A stretch of 64,000 nucleotides of DNA from assembly GCA_022494885.1 (NCBI GenBank), contig JAGVSM010000922.1, forward strand, positions 496,001 to 560,000, read 5' to 3'. The notes beneath the pieces are model-generated. The model searched no databases and was not told the DNA's origin. It saw nothing but the letters and a program-made list of their open reading frames with translations. Source of the stretch: Micrasema longulum. Lineage: Eukaryota > Arthropoda > Insecta > Trichoptera > Brachycentridae. The translations under genes and the position numbers were made by a program. This document shows, one piece after another, positions 35,059 through 48,100 of the stretch (position 1 is its first letter; each line of letters starts with the position of its first letter).

Positions 35059-35514
35059 ATGATGAATTCAAAAATATTTTTAACGTAATTCATTTAACAT
35101 TTGTATTATTTTGTAACAATACATACCTACTTTGTATATTTCTAAATTATATGATTTCAAAATATTATGTAATAGAAAAACATTATTGTGATTTACATTA
35201 ACCACACAAAAAAAATCTGAAGACTGCATCTATAGGTATAGAACGTAAAGCTTGTAATTTTAACTCCACATAGCAAAATATTAAGTAATACTTAATTTAG
35301 TGAATCAATTTAGTGCTCTATGCACAAAATGTGGAGAAAAGAGTGAAAATGATGATGAGTCTAGTAACTAAGCACTGTACAACATATAAGTAGGTTGGTT
35401 CCATTAATGACATATCTACTAAGACTTGTTATTGTGATTTATAAAATATAAAAATTTGGTGGAATTTGACAATAGAACAAATTTTATACAATGGTTTCTT
35501 GAATTTAAAAAAAA

Positions 35515-35572
35515 ATGAATGTATTAAATTTACGTTCCCGTGTGATTTTGCTAACGTTTATTTATTTCATTG
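35515..35572 (+). CDS. Candidate signal-peptide exon of SPH-B (tentative)
   Basis: ATG 35515 opens MNVLNLRSRVILLTFIYF and then a phase-1 GT at 35573. This is the phase used by the first exons of SPH-C and SPH-D. It is a short basic stretch followed by a hydrophobic core, like a secretion signal. No sequence similarity to the other two signal exons, and the junction to the next candidate exon does not keep phase, so this is a weak call. Confidence 0.25.
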
Positions 35573-35789
35573 GTACCTATGTTCTTTTTTGTCTTGTACA
35601 CAATTATTGCGAATAGACTAATATTATTAATTTAAATGTCACAATGAGAAATGTCAGTGATGTAAATCAAAATTTTCTGCCATGTAAATCTCAATTAGAA
35701 AAGATCAATGGGATCCAGAAAAAATGGATTGCTATGTTAGCAGAAGACACAATCTCCCAAGTGAATTGAATCCTCACATTCCGATATAG

Positions 35790-35835
35790 AAAAAGTGAAA
35801 TTCCTGCCTCGATGCAGGCTTTCCCAGTGAGGCAG
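35790..35835 (+). CDS. Candidate exon 2 of SPH-B (tentative)
   Basis: The frame KSEIPASMQAFPVRQ ends at a phase-0 donor CAG|GTAATT and would join directly to VAIFELL of exon 3. This matches 'YPFQ|VSL' in the trypsin-like gene and 'ARYL|VALF' in SPH-C. The only usable acceptor (GATATAG|A) gives a phase that does not fit the phase-1 first exons of the paralogues, so an extra small exon or a different boundary is possible. Confidence 0.4.
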
Positions 35836-36140
35836 GTAATTGAAAGATCAATGAATAAGAACTAAAGCAATATACATAAATGTGATGATAATGACATGTA
35901 TGAGTAAGAAGTGACATGTGACATTGAATTGTGTTATTTTCCAGGTCGAACTGTTGCTTATGCAAATTGGACAACCATAAATCAACTAAGCATCAGAAAA
36001 ATAAATTACTTGGTAATTATTTTATAGTTTACATTTGGGTTTACACATTATATTTTAATTCAGCTCCGGAATAAGACCAACAAATTGCCATTTTTTTTTC
36101 CTGTAATGGCTAACTCTGCAACTTACTGATATTTAAACTG

Positions 36141-36470
36141 ATTTATTTATTTGTTTACGGACATAGTCCATTTATACAATTCAATATTACAATATAAGAA
36201 TAGTTAAAAACATTGAAAAAGAAGCATTGACAAACATAAAGGACATCAAGACAAGATCTGGACTATTTATTTCGTGCTCGTTTAAATCGTTGTGAACTTA
36301 AACCAAAAAAGTTCAAATCTTGTCTTGAGTCAATACGACAAAGACAGGTCATTGGAGAATTAAGGCCATAGTTTTTTCTATAATGATCGATGAACGGTAC
36401 TTCATTGTTTGTCAACTTACGAGTCAGAATATATAATTTTATTTGTCTCAGTAATGATTGCACACCAAGT
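36141..36470 (-). mobile_element. LINE 3'-end fragment
   Basis: 'tttacggacatagtccattt' through 'caagacaagatctggactat' and 'acttcattgtttgtcaactt' parallels the 3' part of the minus LINE at 30330-30660. It lies between SPH-B candidate exon 2 and exon 3. Confidence 0.6.
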
Positions 36471-36629
36471 ATCCCATTTTAGTATGCTAAACATATATAT
36501 AGAGTCAATATTAGATCTACATTTTTGTAGACTATAAATATCAAAAATATAATAAAAAAAATAAGGAATAATTTAAAAAATATATATTTATAGATGACAA
36601 CCATGAAGTTTCGCATAAATAAATTGTCC

Positions 36630-36780
36630 ATGTTTTTATGAATGTATGTATGTGTATGCGCATGGGTGTATGTACGTGTGTGTGTATGTACGTGTGTGTG
36701 TATGTACATGTATATATATGTGTATATTTGTATATTTATATATTTGTGTGTATATATGTGTATGTCTGTATGTATATGAA
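36630..36780. repeat. GT/TATG-rich simple repeat
   Basis: Imperfect tgtgtgtatgtacgtg and tatatgtgtata units over about 150 bases. The open frames of 73 and 101 residues across it, one per strand, are repeat artefacts. Confidence 0.85.
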
Positions 36781-36849
36781 TCAAAATGTGTATCCCAATA
36801 AGTTTATATTTTGTTTGTCTGTGCTCTATATTAATTTGTTAACTATTAT

Positions 36850-36975
36850 AATACATTAAAATGTAATTGCCTAGCTTGGAACGGGGTATGTACCCTTGTT
36901 AGCTGGGCAAAGTGAATATGGAATTGTATTTTGATAAAGAGTGTGAATAAATAAATAAAAAAAAAAAAAAAATTA
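36850..36975 (+). mobile_element. LINE 3' end with poly(A)
   Basis: 'gtaattgcctagcttggaac...gtacccttgttagctgggc' ends in 'gaataaataaataaa' and a run of A, the shape of a retroposon 3' end. No coding part remains. Confidence 0.5.
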
Positions 36976-37677
36976 TTTCACCTAACTAACATAAGGGGAA
37001 CTATTTAATTTTGTAAATTGCATTACAGTTCTTCTATAATTATTTAATGTATCGTTAAAGATATCAAAATCGGCATTACTTTCTATATAATTATATAAAC
37101 TTTACATACGTGATAATACACCAAAGTGCGCCATATTACTATTGAAGGTTATAAGATAAAATAAATAAACAATCTCAATTGCTGACTGGGGACATTCAGA
37201 GGTACATTCTCCAAACAAAATGTACAGTCAGTATTATACAATTAATTATATTATAAAGATATATCAAGTGTAAAATCTGTCTCCTAAGTTCCAACTTATC
37301 TAAACCAACATGTTCTAGGTGCTGTTCATAAGACTGAAGGGTTCTGCCCAAGTTGCATTTAAATGTTACCTAATGTGTCCTATATAGGGTTAAACTGACT
37401 TCATTCAAACCAACTTCCACTATCGTCATTACTCATCAACATCATTCCCTTATCTGCATCAAATGGTACATAAATCAATGCATTAGTACCTACACCAATC
37501 AAATAAGTCTAGATTATTGTGTTTTTGCACTGCAATGTTACCTGAAGGGTAAGAAATTAAACATCTTAGCTGCATGTAACAAATTACTTTCAATAATTGC
37601 TGCATCGGTTTTAAAATGCAGTACCTTTCGTATGGATAAGAGAACGATGATGGTGCAAAATATTAAAATATTTTCAG

Positions 37678-40600
37678 GTAGCAATTTTTGAGTTGTTGGA
37701 CAAAAACAAAATCTCAACAAACCTGGTTTGGGCTTATCGATGCCCTGGAACTCTTATAACAACACAACATGTTTTGACCGCTGCTTCTTGTTGCCAGAAA
37801 AGGTAAAATTCTTTTTTACATTTTATATACATAGTTTAGTTCAAATATTTGGTAAAACAAACATTTAACATGCAGTTTACTTGGAAAATATATTCATAAT
37901 TTCAAACTCACTGTGTCATATTATGTGTTAAAAATATTAGATCTAAGAATTATACATCAGGAAATAATCTGTGCATATTTTTAAGAATCATCATCATCAT
38001 TCCTTTTCCACACCTAATGGTGCATGGGGAACTCCATTGTTACTTGGTACACTAATTGCAGCGTATCTCGATCATTTTTACACTTCATGTGCCAGTCCAG
38101 GAACTATGAAATACACTAGGTGTAAAAACAACCCCTTAAACAAATATTTAATGTCCCGTGTGGGAAATTGAACCTAAGACCTCTTGCATGACAGGCAAAC
38201 GCATTAACCACTACACCGTGAGGCGGGCAAAGAATAAAGGATATTTTGTAAATCATAAAACTTTGAATCATGCATAGTTTTTTAATTAAAAAACTGAAGA
38301 CGTATGTAATACATAAGATTATCAGAAATAAAATGTATAACAATAAAAGAAACATGTACCTAACACACTTGTGCTAACCTAAAAATAATTATAAGAATAT
38401 TTATTATTCAGGGTCTGTCAAAATAAAACAGATTTAGAGGGATCTGGTGTTTTGCTCTTGAGGTAACACCGTAGACTTAAAATATACATTGGGTAACATA
38501 TTATTAAACTGCAGTACTGAAATAGAATAAAGTGACCTTATCATGACCAATCATAAAACGAGCCAATAGTAATGTGGTGTTGCCAACTGACGAATCAGTT
38601 GTAGTTCCAACTTCAAACAATTGCAGTCCCAACTCCAAACAGTTGTAGTCCAAATCCAAATAATTGTAGTCTCAACTCAAAGTAAAATTGTCCCAGCTAT
38701 ACAGTGGAATTTCTTTTTCATAATTTCTGTTTCATCTCTCTTTTGGAATTTACGTTTCATATAGTGGCATGTATTTAATTGTGTTCTTTACTTTTAGTAA
38801 AAGTGGTGCTACTGTTGATGCATTTGATAATACACAAATTATTATCAGAGCTGGGGTGACGAATCTAAACATATTGAAAGCTGAACGTATATCTAAAAGT
38901 ATTAAAATTCACCCTAACTACATTGAAAAAATAGATGCAAATCTTTGTATAATAGAGGTAACTTCGATTGAAGAGATGTTAGTCATTTTTATGTGTTTAA
39001 AAAATGTATCCAAAAAAATGACACCTTTCAGTATATTAATAGTGCAATAGTGCCTTGCGCACACATTTGACAAATAATTACACAATTATAAAAAAATAAC
39101 ACCTTTTAAAAATATTTTTCAACTATTTGCATTTTTTATTTGTTCCTATTGTCTCTTTTAAGCATGTATCAAAAGAGACAAATTCATATTCAATAAGAGT
39201 TGTACAATATTTTTAAACTTTTTTGATTGAACGTTCTAATTCATTATGGTTTTTATTTCAGCTGAATGTACCTTTTATGAAAACGAGATATGTTAATACA
39301 GTAAAACTGTCTACAAAGCCATTCAAAAATATTTCATGCAATGTTGCATCATATCATTATGACCAACCGAACAGGGTAAATAAAATAAATCAAAATTAAA
39401 AACAACTAATTAACACTTGTGTAGATAACACGTTTTAAACTATTGCTCTATCACCCTTCACACTTAAAAAAATTAATTTTTGTCTCATTTAAAATACCTA
39501 TGGCGTTGCCAATGATAAAAACAAGTATATTTTCAATTTTTACTGTTTCTACTTTGACAGACTCAAAAAATGTGCAGGTAGTTTAAATTTTAAAATGTGA
39601 CCTTATGAAGATTATTACTTCTTAGCCCCTTGACCTGCAGCATAAGACTGATCATCTTACTTTCTTGTACCAAAAAAATGATCAAGGTACTTTGTGATTG
39701 GTGAACCAATGCTGTGCCCTATGTACCATTAGGTGCGGAAAGGGACTGATGATGATTTATAATATGGCACAGAAACGGGAAATGCAACTTTTTTTTTTCA
39801 GTTATAAATTAATAAGGGCCCATGAAAAAATGTCAATTTCAAAATTATAAGCATAAAAAATATTTTGATTTATAATTTTAAAATCCCGCAAATATGGTTC
39901 ATTGCTTTAGCCACCCCCCTAATATGTCATGATTCGGTTTAATTTTGAACTTAGTTAACTGTTTAAATTTAAATAAAACATCGCCACAAATCTTGACGTC
40001 ACAATTGTCAAAGCCAAACATGTCATGTTTTCGTGGAGACGTATTTTTCAACAACTTTATTCAAAAAATTATGAATGAAAACATTTTTCCCCAATGTCCA
40101 TACTTATAGATTTTGAAATAGCAATGAAATTTTCTGAATCCATTTCACATATTTTTATCGGTATTTGTAGTATGTGATATTTCCCTATTGCCATGTTAAC
40201 CTTTTTTTTAAACGAAAATGTTGGTATGCCTTACACTAGTCAGAACAGCTTGTACTGTTTATGGTATCTCTTATTTTTTTTAATTATTTTTTTTATTTCA
40301 TTGGAAAGCCAACAGACATTTATACATTTACAAGAATCAATTATACCATAAATACATATCATAAAGTCCAATAAAAGGCTTCCACATAATATTGTTACTG
40401 TAAATGTTGTCACATAAAAATTATACATATCATAAAATAACTAATCATACAAAACTTATAATATTACTAGAAATGTAAATGTAATACATATTATTCAAAA
40501 TATATCTACTTTTGAATATTGGTCACACAGTTGCACATTATAATAAATAATACAACTATAGTTGACCATCCAGTGTTCATTTATTATGTGCCTACATACA

Positions 40601-42329
40601 GAACTGCACATAACCTGCATAATATAGGCTGCGGATTCAAGGCGCAACATCATAACTTGAATTATTTTCCAGATGTTCATGTGAAATTCGTAATCTGTCT
40701 AAAATAATCTTACAACCGACTTTAAAAAATAGCATTATTTGTCCGGTAGTGTAAAGTTCTGGAAATAATGTCCTTATATTATTTTTTTGTATTTTATTTA
40801 TAGACTATGAATTTCCCTTATGAGACTCCTACGTATTCTCAAATTGTTACTGAACTTTATATGCCCCCAAAAAATTATTGTACTGTGGCACTTCCTAAGT
40901 TAAATCTGGAAAGACACATTTGTGGATTTGGAGATCCCATGTTCTTTCATGTAAGCAAATTCAACTTTTTATTTTTATATACTGTGATTTTGGTTTGGAT
41001 TTTTTTTTTTAATGCATACATTAAGTAGACCCCTTTTAAATGTGTATTTTATACAACTGAAAGGACATTTACTTGATACCAATTAAATTTCTTAAATATT
41101 CATGCCCATTCAGATGCACAAAGAGTTCAGTTTTATACATTCCACAAACAGAAACTTTTGTGAGATTTTTTGTTTGTTGTTATTTGGGTAATATTTTAGC
41201 CTGTTTAATATTATTTTTATTAATTTTTTTATGTATAGTTAATCAGAAACCGTATTATTTTTATAAGTGTTTTATATATGCAAAAAAATATATAAGATGA
41301 CGGTCAAATATGGCGCAAAACCATAATGCTTTTACAAAACAAAACAACTACATATATGTATTAAAATATAAGTCTAATCTTTTGGTTGAATTATATACTT
41401 CTGATTTATCTTTTTCATATTAATAATGACAACCTCCGTGGTGTAATAGTTCAGACGCTTGACTCACACACGAAAAGTTCCAAATTCGATTCCCATTGAG
41501 AACACATTTTTTTCCTCATGCCTGGATGTTCTATGCTGTGATTCCCCACTATAAATGGGTCTCTTGGCCTGTTTTGATAAAATTTTATAAAAAATAGTTT
41601 ACTGATGCCAATTTTTTTGTTAATTTTCATTTTGGCTTGAATTAAAAACCAAATATAAAAATATATTGGTAAATAAAACCCCTATAGATTTCCTAGTTTG
41701 TTGAGGCTAATCTAACCTAACCTGAACGACATTAATCACTATTTTATTGCTGACAGACTGTGGCAATTTTATTAGTCTGATGAAAAAGTTTAAAAAATAG
41801 TAATTCTGAAACTTCAACTAATTGTTCTGTTGGCAACACCAAATTATAATTGTACTGCTTCATCTGACAGTCATAACATTTTTTTCAGAGCCTACTGTTT
41901 ATAAGTATAAGAACACTAATGCCTCAAATTCATTTCTATAATTTTTGACGAACTCAACCGTATGCAACTCCGCAATCTGCTGAGTTATGGGCACGAGTTA
42001 TGACTGGCCCAACTATCCAACCAAATTTGATCACCTGTCCCTTTGCTACTAACATGGACAGGAACTATCAACTGTTATTTCATTTTGTAATTATTTTCCA
42101 GAATGACGTTGGTGCCCCATTGATCACTGATGATGGAGATTGGATAGTTTCTGGAATAGCTTCATATAATATTACTTCTGATGCGGGCGGGATTTACTAC
42201 ATATTTACTGATATATTTAGTTATCTAGATTGGTTTAAGACATTTATTCCAACAAGCAGCAATGCTAAACATCCTGTTGATAATAAATTAATTGTTCTTT
42301 TTTCACTCGTACTTCTGACGATTACATGA
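37678..42329 (+). CDS. SPH-B: catalytically dead serine-protease homologue with C-terminal hydrophobic tail
   Basis: Five exons join in phase: 37678-37802, 38798-38957, 39262-39375, 40804-40950 and 42102-42329 (stop), 257 residues plus an unresolved N-terminus (candidates at 35515 and 35790). The chymotrypsin fold is recognisable: RCPGTLITTQHVLTAASCC (usual CGG...TAAHC), IIIRAGVTNLN, IKIHPNYIE, 'FPYETPTYSQIV', ICGFGDPMFF, then NDVGAPL and WIVSGIASY. All three catalytic residues are replaced: His57 by Ser, Asp102 by Asn (DANLCII), Ser195 by Val (NDVGAPL for GDSGGPL). Cys191 and Cys220 are also gone. After SYLDWFKTFIP the chain ends SSNAKHPVDNK plus 12 hydrophobic residues, as in a GPI-anchor signal. 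It is therefore probably a membrane-tethered, non-enzymatic protein; its binding partner is unknown. A possible AATAAA lies at 42485. Confidence 0.88.
37985..38229 (-). repeat. tRNA-derived SINE with (GAT)n tail
   Basis: The minus strand starts 'gcccgcctcacggtgtagtgg', has a B-box-like AGGTTCAATTTCCCA, and ends '...ccattaggtgtggaaaaggaatgatgatgatg'. It lies in intron 3 of SPH-B. The tail words recur at 39700, 49440, 49600, 55250, 55735 and 58430. Confidence 0.7.
39690..39760 (+). repeat. SINE 3' end with (GAT) tail
   Basis: 'accaatgctgtgccctatgtaccattaggtgcgg' followed by 'gactgatgatgat', the 3' end of the (GAT)-tailed SINE family, in an intron of SPH-B. Confidence 0.55.
39806..40192. repeat. 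Dispersed ~400-bp repeat, copy 2 of 2
   Basis: Same block order as 25790-26200, from 'aataagggcccatgaaaa' to 'tatttttatcggtatttgtagtatg...ccctattg'. It lies in the intron between SPH-B exons 39262-39375 and 40804-40950. Confidence 0.6.
41430..41580 (+). repeat. tRNA-derived SINE
   Basis: 'acctccgtggtgtaatagttcagacgcttgac' and a B-box-like AAATTCGATTCCCATTG followed by 'agaacacatttttt' match the SINE at 54730-54901 and 8175-8331 in opposite orientation. It lies in the last intron of SPH-B. Confidence 0.7.
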
Positions 42330-42619
42330 TTTGTATAAAGATTAAGGATAGATACCACGTCATATATTTATTTTACCTTCAAAACATTTCAAGTGTTAAA
42401 TGAACCTGTAAAATGTTATTTTCTCTTTTTAATATACTGCTCCTACATAAGAGCCATTTATTAGAATCATAATTATTTTTAAAAAATAAAAAAAACATTT
42501 ATATGAACATATTTTTGAATATTATTTTGTTATACCTCTCTTTGATTATTCGTGTTCAAATGTATTACATAAATAATTGAACATATTTTATTTATTTAAA
42601 ATTGACCACATAAACCATT

Positions 42620-43790
42620 ACCTTTAATCAATGGATTTTAAATAGCTATCTCTCTTATGAATTTACAGTTAGATCGGGGGTGCCAAAAGGTTTTCATCTT
42701 GGTCCATTTCTCTTTGTACTATTTATTAACTATCTACCTACACAATTTTCTGATGTAGAGTTTTTGCTATATGCTGATGATTTGAAGCTATTTAGAGAAA
42801 TGAATTTCTCAAATTACATACTTCACCTTCAAGAAAACATCGATATACTTCTTCAGGGGTGCAAATCCAACCATTTGTTTTTAAATGTAAACAAATCTTT
42901 TCACATGTCTCATTCCAACATCATACTCAATTAATGACACTTTCATAATTATGAATGCATAATTATGAAAGTGTCTGTCTCACAAATTAAAGATCTTGGG
43001 GTAACTTTGGATGAAAAGCTTACCTTTACGCACTATAGAATGACAATTGCTAATAAGGCAGATGCAGATGCTGGGCTTCATTATCAGGGATACGACAAAT
43101 TTCAGTAGCATCGTTTCTTCAAGTGTTCTGGTCCGATCACAACTGGAATAAGCTTCATCAGTCTGGAGCCCTTTGTACAATTGTGACTCTTTTAACTTTG
43201 AAAGACTTCAGAGGAAGTTTTTACGCTACATACAATTCAAAAAGGATAAACCTATAAATGAAATTTGCTATCAAACTTTGATGTCTGAGTTGAGGTTACC
43301 ATTGCTCTCCGCCAGAAGGACAATTGCTTACCTCACTCTAATCTTCAAAGTGATACGCACCATAATAGATTGCCCAAAATTACTGTCCCTGAGAAACTTT
43401 CGTGTACCCACAAGGACCACCAGACTCCAACACATGTTCCAGTGTGAGTACAATAGGATGAACTTCACCCACCATTTTCCCCTGGCACGGGTCCACAGAA
43501 CAGCCAATAATTATGCTGAGCTGTTGGACTTGCTCCACACCACTCCTGCCGCTATCAAATCAGATATCCTATCCACCTAATGGCTATCCCCTCAATTCCC
43601 CCTATTTAATGTGTTTCTCCACTCATCTTCACTTTATTTCCTTTTTCTTTTTTCTTAGAATGAATTACATGTTAAATGTAATAGCTGTGAGTTTATTTTT
43701 GTTATTTCCACAATATTTTATATGTACTTTTAACTGTATATTGTAAGAGCTCTCTGGGCGTTTATTAAATAAATAAATTAATGTGGCACA
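42620..43790 (+). mobile_element. Decayed LINE with reverse transcriptase fragment
   Basis: Pieces in order are SGVPKGFHLGPFLFVLFINY, LLYADDLKLFREM (YADD box), then 'IKDLGVTLDEKLTFTHY' and, after stops, ERLQRKFLRYIQFKKDKPIN and RLPLLSARRTIAYLTLIFKV. It ends in TTATTAAATAAATAAATTA near 43765-43782. Frameshifts and in-frame stops show that it is dead. It fills the interval between the convergent genes SPH-B and SPH-C. Confidence 0.8.
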
Positions 43791-44526
43791 GCTTGCTCAC
43801 TACATACAGCACACTGCATTTTAGAACCCCTCCACGTGGAAGCGATAAATATGTCTGTGCCACTCAGTGTGGTTCCAAACACTACATAAAAAAAATAACA
43901 AAAAAATCACCAAACGTCTGCTGACTGCGACATGGGACAAACACAAATATTTTTTTACTTCATACATACTTCACCCCGAATATTTTAAATTAAATATTTT
44001 AGGATGTGGATAATCCATGCTCACTCGTTAGAAAGTTCGAGAGAAATTAATAGCCAAGATTCAGAAATTTTCACATGTTTATTGTGGAATTTTTTTACAT
44101 TCAACAAGGTTTTGTAAGTTTTCACACAAATAAGTTGCAGTTTATTTAAATCTTTAATACCCTCTAACAATAAAATTTCATATTAGTCATGCTAGTGTGC
44201 ATACCAACACAAATATAATTTTACTATTGTTACTATTATTATTCATTATTGGCAGGCAGCCTTTGCTGATGCGCCTATACCTTCTGTATTGCTTTTTGTC
44301 TGTGTTCTTTTTCCTTAAAAAAATCATCCAAACGGTTTTTGAACTGATTGACCAAAATGGAATGGACAACTAGGCTTGACAATTTATTCCAGTCTGATAC
44401 TACCCTGCTGGAAAGGAAGTTTTTCTAGAAATTAAGGTGGAATTGGGAACGATAGAGCTCCAGTTATGACTCCGTCAATTATGTTGAGATTTGATTTATA
44501 CATCTCATGCAGGGGGCAGTCATAGT

Positions 44527-44960
44527 AATGAGGAAGTTCAGTGGTTTTTTTATATTTTTTTATTTGTTGTGTATTACAGACCATTAAACTAAGTGAAAAA
44601 AATATTTTTTAAATTTTTATTTAGCGTATTATCAGCGCTACGAATTTTTAAAGTTTTGTATTTCTAAAATAACTCCGCGTGTAACGTCAGAGGTTCATTT
44701 CCGCTTATTCTCATTCAGTTCTTCCCATTGGTCCAGAAGCGACAAGCAGATCGGAAATCTTCCATAGCTCTCAGATCATAGGTTGATTCACATGAACCAT
44801 TGACGTCATTCAAAGTAGTGCGTTTTTATCAAAATATTTTTTATTATTTTTTCAGTACATTTTCAAGAAACTTTACAATAAAATTTAATGCTCTAATTTT
44901 TACCCCGCGCAAGAAAACATTTTTTGTATCCAATTTCCCGTAGGGCTGAAGTTCCTCATT
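44527..44960. mobile_element. MITE, 'GAGGAAGTTCAG' family, copy e
   Basis: Ends AATGAGGAAGTTCAGTGG and GGGCTGAAGTTCCTCATT, with flanking TA-rich sequence. Its 3' end lies about 200 bases from the stop codon of SPH-C, so it could supply or disturb the 3' end of that transcript. Confidence 0.8.
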
Positions 44961-45165
44961 ATATATAACTTGCAAGTTTCTATCAAGTCCCCTATCTTCC
45001 ATCGTTCTTCCAATGATGTAAGTCCTAGTGCTTTTAATCTATAGTGGTAAGGCATCCTTTTGAGTATTTTGGGGATTTTTATTGTGTGTTTACTTGGTTC
45101 ACTGACAGCGTTCACTTCACAACATAGGGTTAGTAAATATTCAAATGCACAGTACCCTTTCATAA

Positions 45166-48100
45166 TCAAATTCTCATAATAGTAAAAATTAAGAGAGAGA
45201 CAAACATAAGAAGTTTATTGGCAACTATGTAAGTCGCATCGCTTTCAGGAATACGGGCATTTATCCATTCCCAATAACTAAATACATCTGTAAATATAAA
45301 GAATGTTTTAGTTGTTGTAGATTTGGCAGGTCCCGCTTGCGGCGAACTTGATCCTTTCTCTTTAAACGGAAGATGCAACATCTCGGAAGCTATTCCACCG
45401 AGCTTATAATCTGAGCCTTCGGCCGCAATGAAAGTTAGTGGCGCGCCAATGTCATGCTACAAATTAAACAAATTCGTGCTTTCAAAAAACATATTGGGTA
45501 AAATTAATATTCAAAACACTAACTTTGTGGTTTTCTGATTTTCTGTTTCAAATAATTTAACTATCGTCCTTAAAATATAGCTTGATTAGAATGACAGTTG
45601 TCAGCAAAAGTGACGACATAACTTTCTTGTTATGTAGAGTAGAGTACTTTACGGCTAGGAAATGAACTATTGGAGATGATGGACCAATTTATATACCTGG
45701 GTAGTATTATTACAAAGTTTGTAGACCCAGATGTGGAGGTCAAATGCAGGATCGAAATGGCCCGTGACACATTCAACAAAATTAGAACAATATTCTGCAA
45801 TGATAAATTTTACTTAAAACTTAAGTAGAGAATGGTGAAGTGCGATATTTGGTCTATTCTGTTGTATGGCTCAGAAACCTGGACTTTGAAAGCACAGAAT
45901 ATGAACCGGTCGCAGGCATTCGAGATGTGGCTTCACAGAAGAATGCTTTGTATACCATGGTCAGATTTGGTCAGCAATGTAAGGGTCCTGGGAAGAACTA
46001 ATTACAACAGACAATTTTTTAAATGTTTAAAGGTCCGTAATACTTCCTAACTGAGTCACATCCTGCGTGGAGACAACTATAAATTCCTCCAAGATTAAGG
46101 GGGAACGTGGACCTAGAAGAAGGCAAATGTCTTGGCTGCGCAACATAAGAGACTGGACAGGAATAAGGTGTGTGGAGGAGTTGTTCTGGGCAATGCAAGA
46201 CAGAGGCCTTTTAAGAAGTAATTCTCAACGTCGGGGACATCTGATAGGGCACTAGAAGAAGAAGAACTTAAACAAGAGTCCTTTATGAAATTTTTTTAAT
46301 GATTCAAATATCATTTAATCCAATACCTAATACCTACCCTAGTGATGGGTAACCTATGACACACCAAGACGTTTTGGGTGAAACGCATTGTTTACGGACA
46401 ATCATCGCCCAAGAACAAAGGATGCCATAGCGATAGTTCAAGGATCGGCAATCGATGCAAGCTACTTTTTATCCCAGAAACACATCTCATTCCATTCTTA
46501 TTGTTAAAGGACAAAACTATGTGTTTTTTCCTAATGCCACCTGTCTATTATTTATAAGACTCACTCTGAAAAAAAACATGTTTCCAAATCCGCACAGTCG
46601 TTTATCCAAGGATGTGAAATTGGCTATTTCCAGGCATTCATTTTTGTGCTTCATATTTATTGATGTTACCATTTCTGTAAAGGAAGGAGTCTCGTAGGGG
46701 TAATAAGCTGACTGTAAAAACAAATAATATTTATGTGCACTTATGTAACAAATTATGAACATGATAATAATAATAAAAATAAAAATAATCATAGTTTATT
46801 AACAACAATAACAATTACTTTATCTACTACATACACACTTAGGCAATAGATTTCTCTGGATCATGTCTAGTCCGCCTAACTAGGTACAACCTGTTTTAAG
46901 GCAGACATTTTTATGCAAAAATAAACAAAAACATTACTACCTACTAGTTAATTTACTACACAGTTATACAATATTAATTTATTAGGAATGTATTTTGAGT
47001 AAATTTTCCGATTTTTCTCGATCTAAACCCAGTAACCAATTTTTTACAAATTTGTCAAATTGAATCCGGGTCATGGTTTTGCTATCTTTGGGTAACATAT
47101 TGAATATTTTGGGGCCCAGAAACCTGAATTTTTTTTGCCCGAATTCAGAGTTTGTGATAGACCCCATGACCCATCCTCTAATAATAATATAATACATCTG
47201 TTGCCGCCAAATAGTTAAATCAGCCACTCAATTGGGTGGTAAAGCTGTTTATTTTGATAATTTGTGGGCATTTGTGCCGGCATTCGATTAAATGGCTAGG
47301 CCATTCATTGAATAAATTAAAATAGCATGTTGGCTGGTTGAAAGCTAGCCCTTTTGAAATGGCTCACCCAAAAATCGCCGAGTTTTAGGTTAGGATAGGT
47401 TGGATTTAGTTAAATAAAAATATTTTTTTTTTATTAAACTTTACTCAACATCTTAACCTTACCTAAATTCACACAACAAAATAAATTTAAAAATAAAACA
47501 ATTATTTTTGTTTTATTGAAATCAATGAGGCTAAGCGGTGTTCAGCTCTTTCATTAAATGTTGCTTTCAACATTTTGGCTAAGCTTTCGTTAGCCATTAA
47601 ATTGAATGCCAATATTTAATGAAAAGTCTAGGTGTCCAATTGAGTGGCTGATTTAATTATTTGGCGGCGACGTAACCAAGCAATACAAGCAGTACAATAA
47701 AAAATCTAACAAAAAAATAAATAATTAAGGAGCTTGTTAATTCTGGGATTAAAACAGTGCACTATATTATTAAACATCATTGTTACAAGACAAAAACTAT
47801 ATTTATTGCGTATCTGGTATTTAAAAAGGCATAAAAACTAGATTGTAAGAAAACATTAAGAAAAAATAAACATTTACTTACTCTGTTTATAAAGTTAAAA
47901 TGATATGAAGTTACATTACAAGAATGATTCAAAACTGAAAACCCTGGCAAGTTTATTGTATTTATGAACATTGTTTTCATAAAGGGGACAGCTAGCTAAA
48001 ATAAATAACACATAATTTAGTCAAACAATATAATGAAAGCGCCCCCCCCCTTTCCGAAACTGTTCATAAAGTCTATTCTTCAGTTTCGCACATTCACCAT

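Noticed and set aside
36638..36859. 73-residue Cys/Val/Tyr-rich open frame and its antisense His/Thr-rich partner
   Set aside because: Both are readings of a GT/TATG simple repeat.
40807..41300. Frames of 73 and 75 residues as separate genes
   Set aside because: The first is an SPH-B exon read through its donor into the intron; the second is intronic AT-rich sequence.
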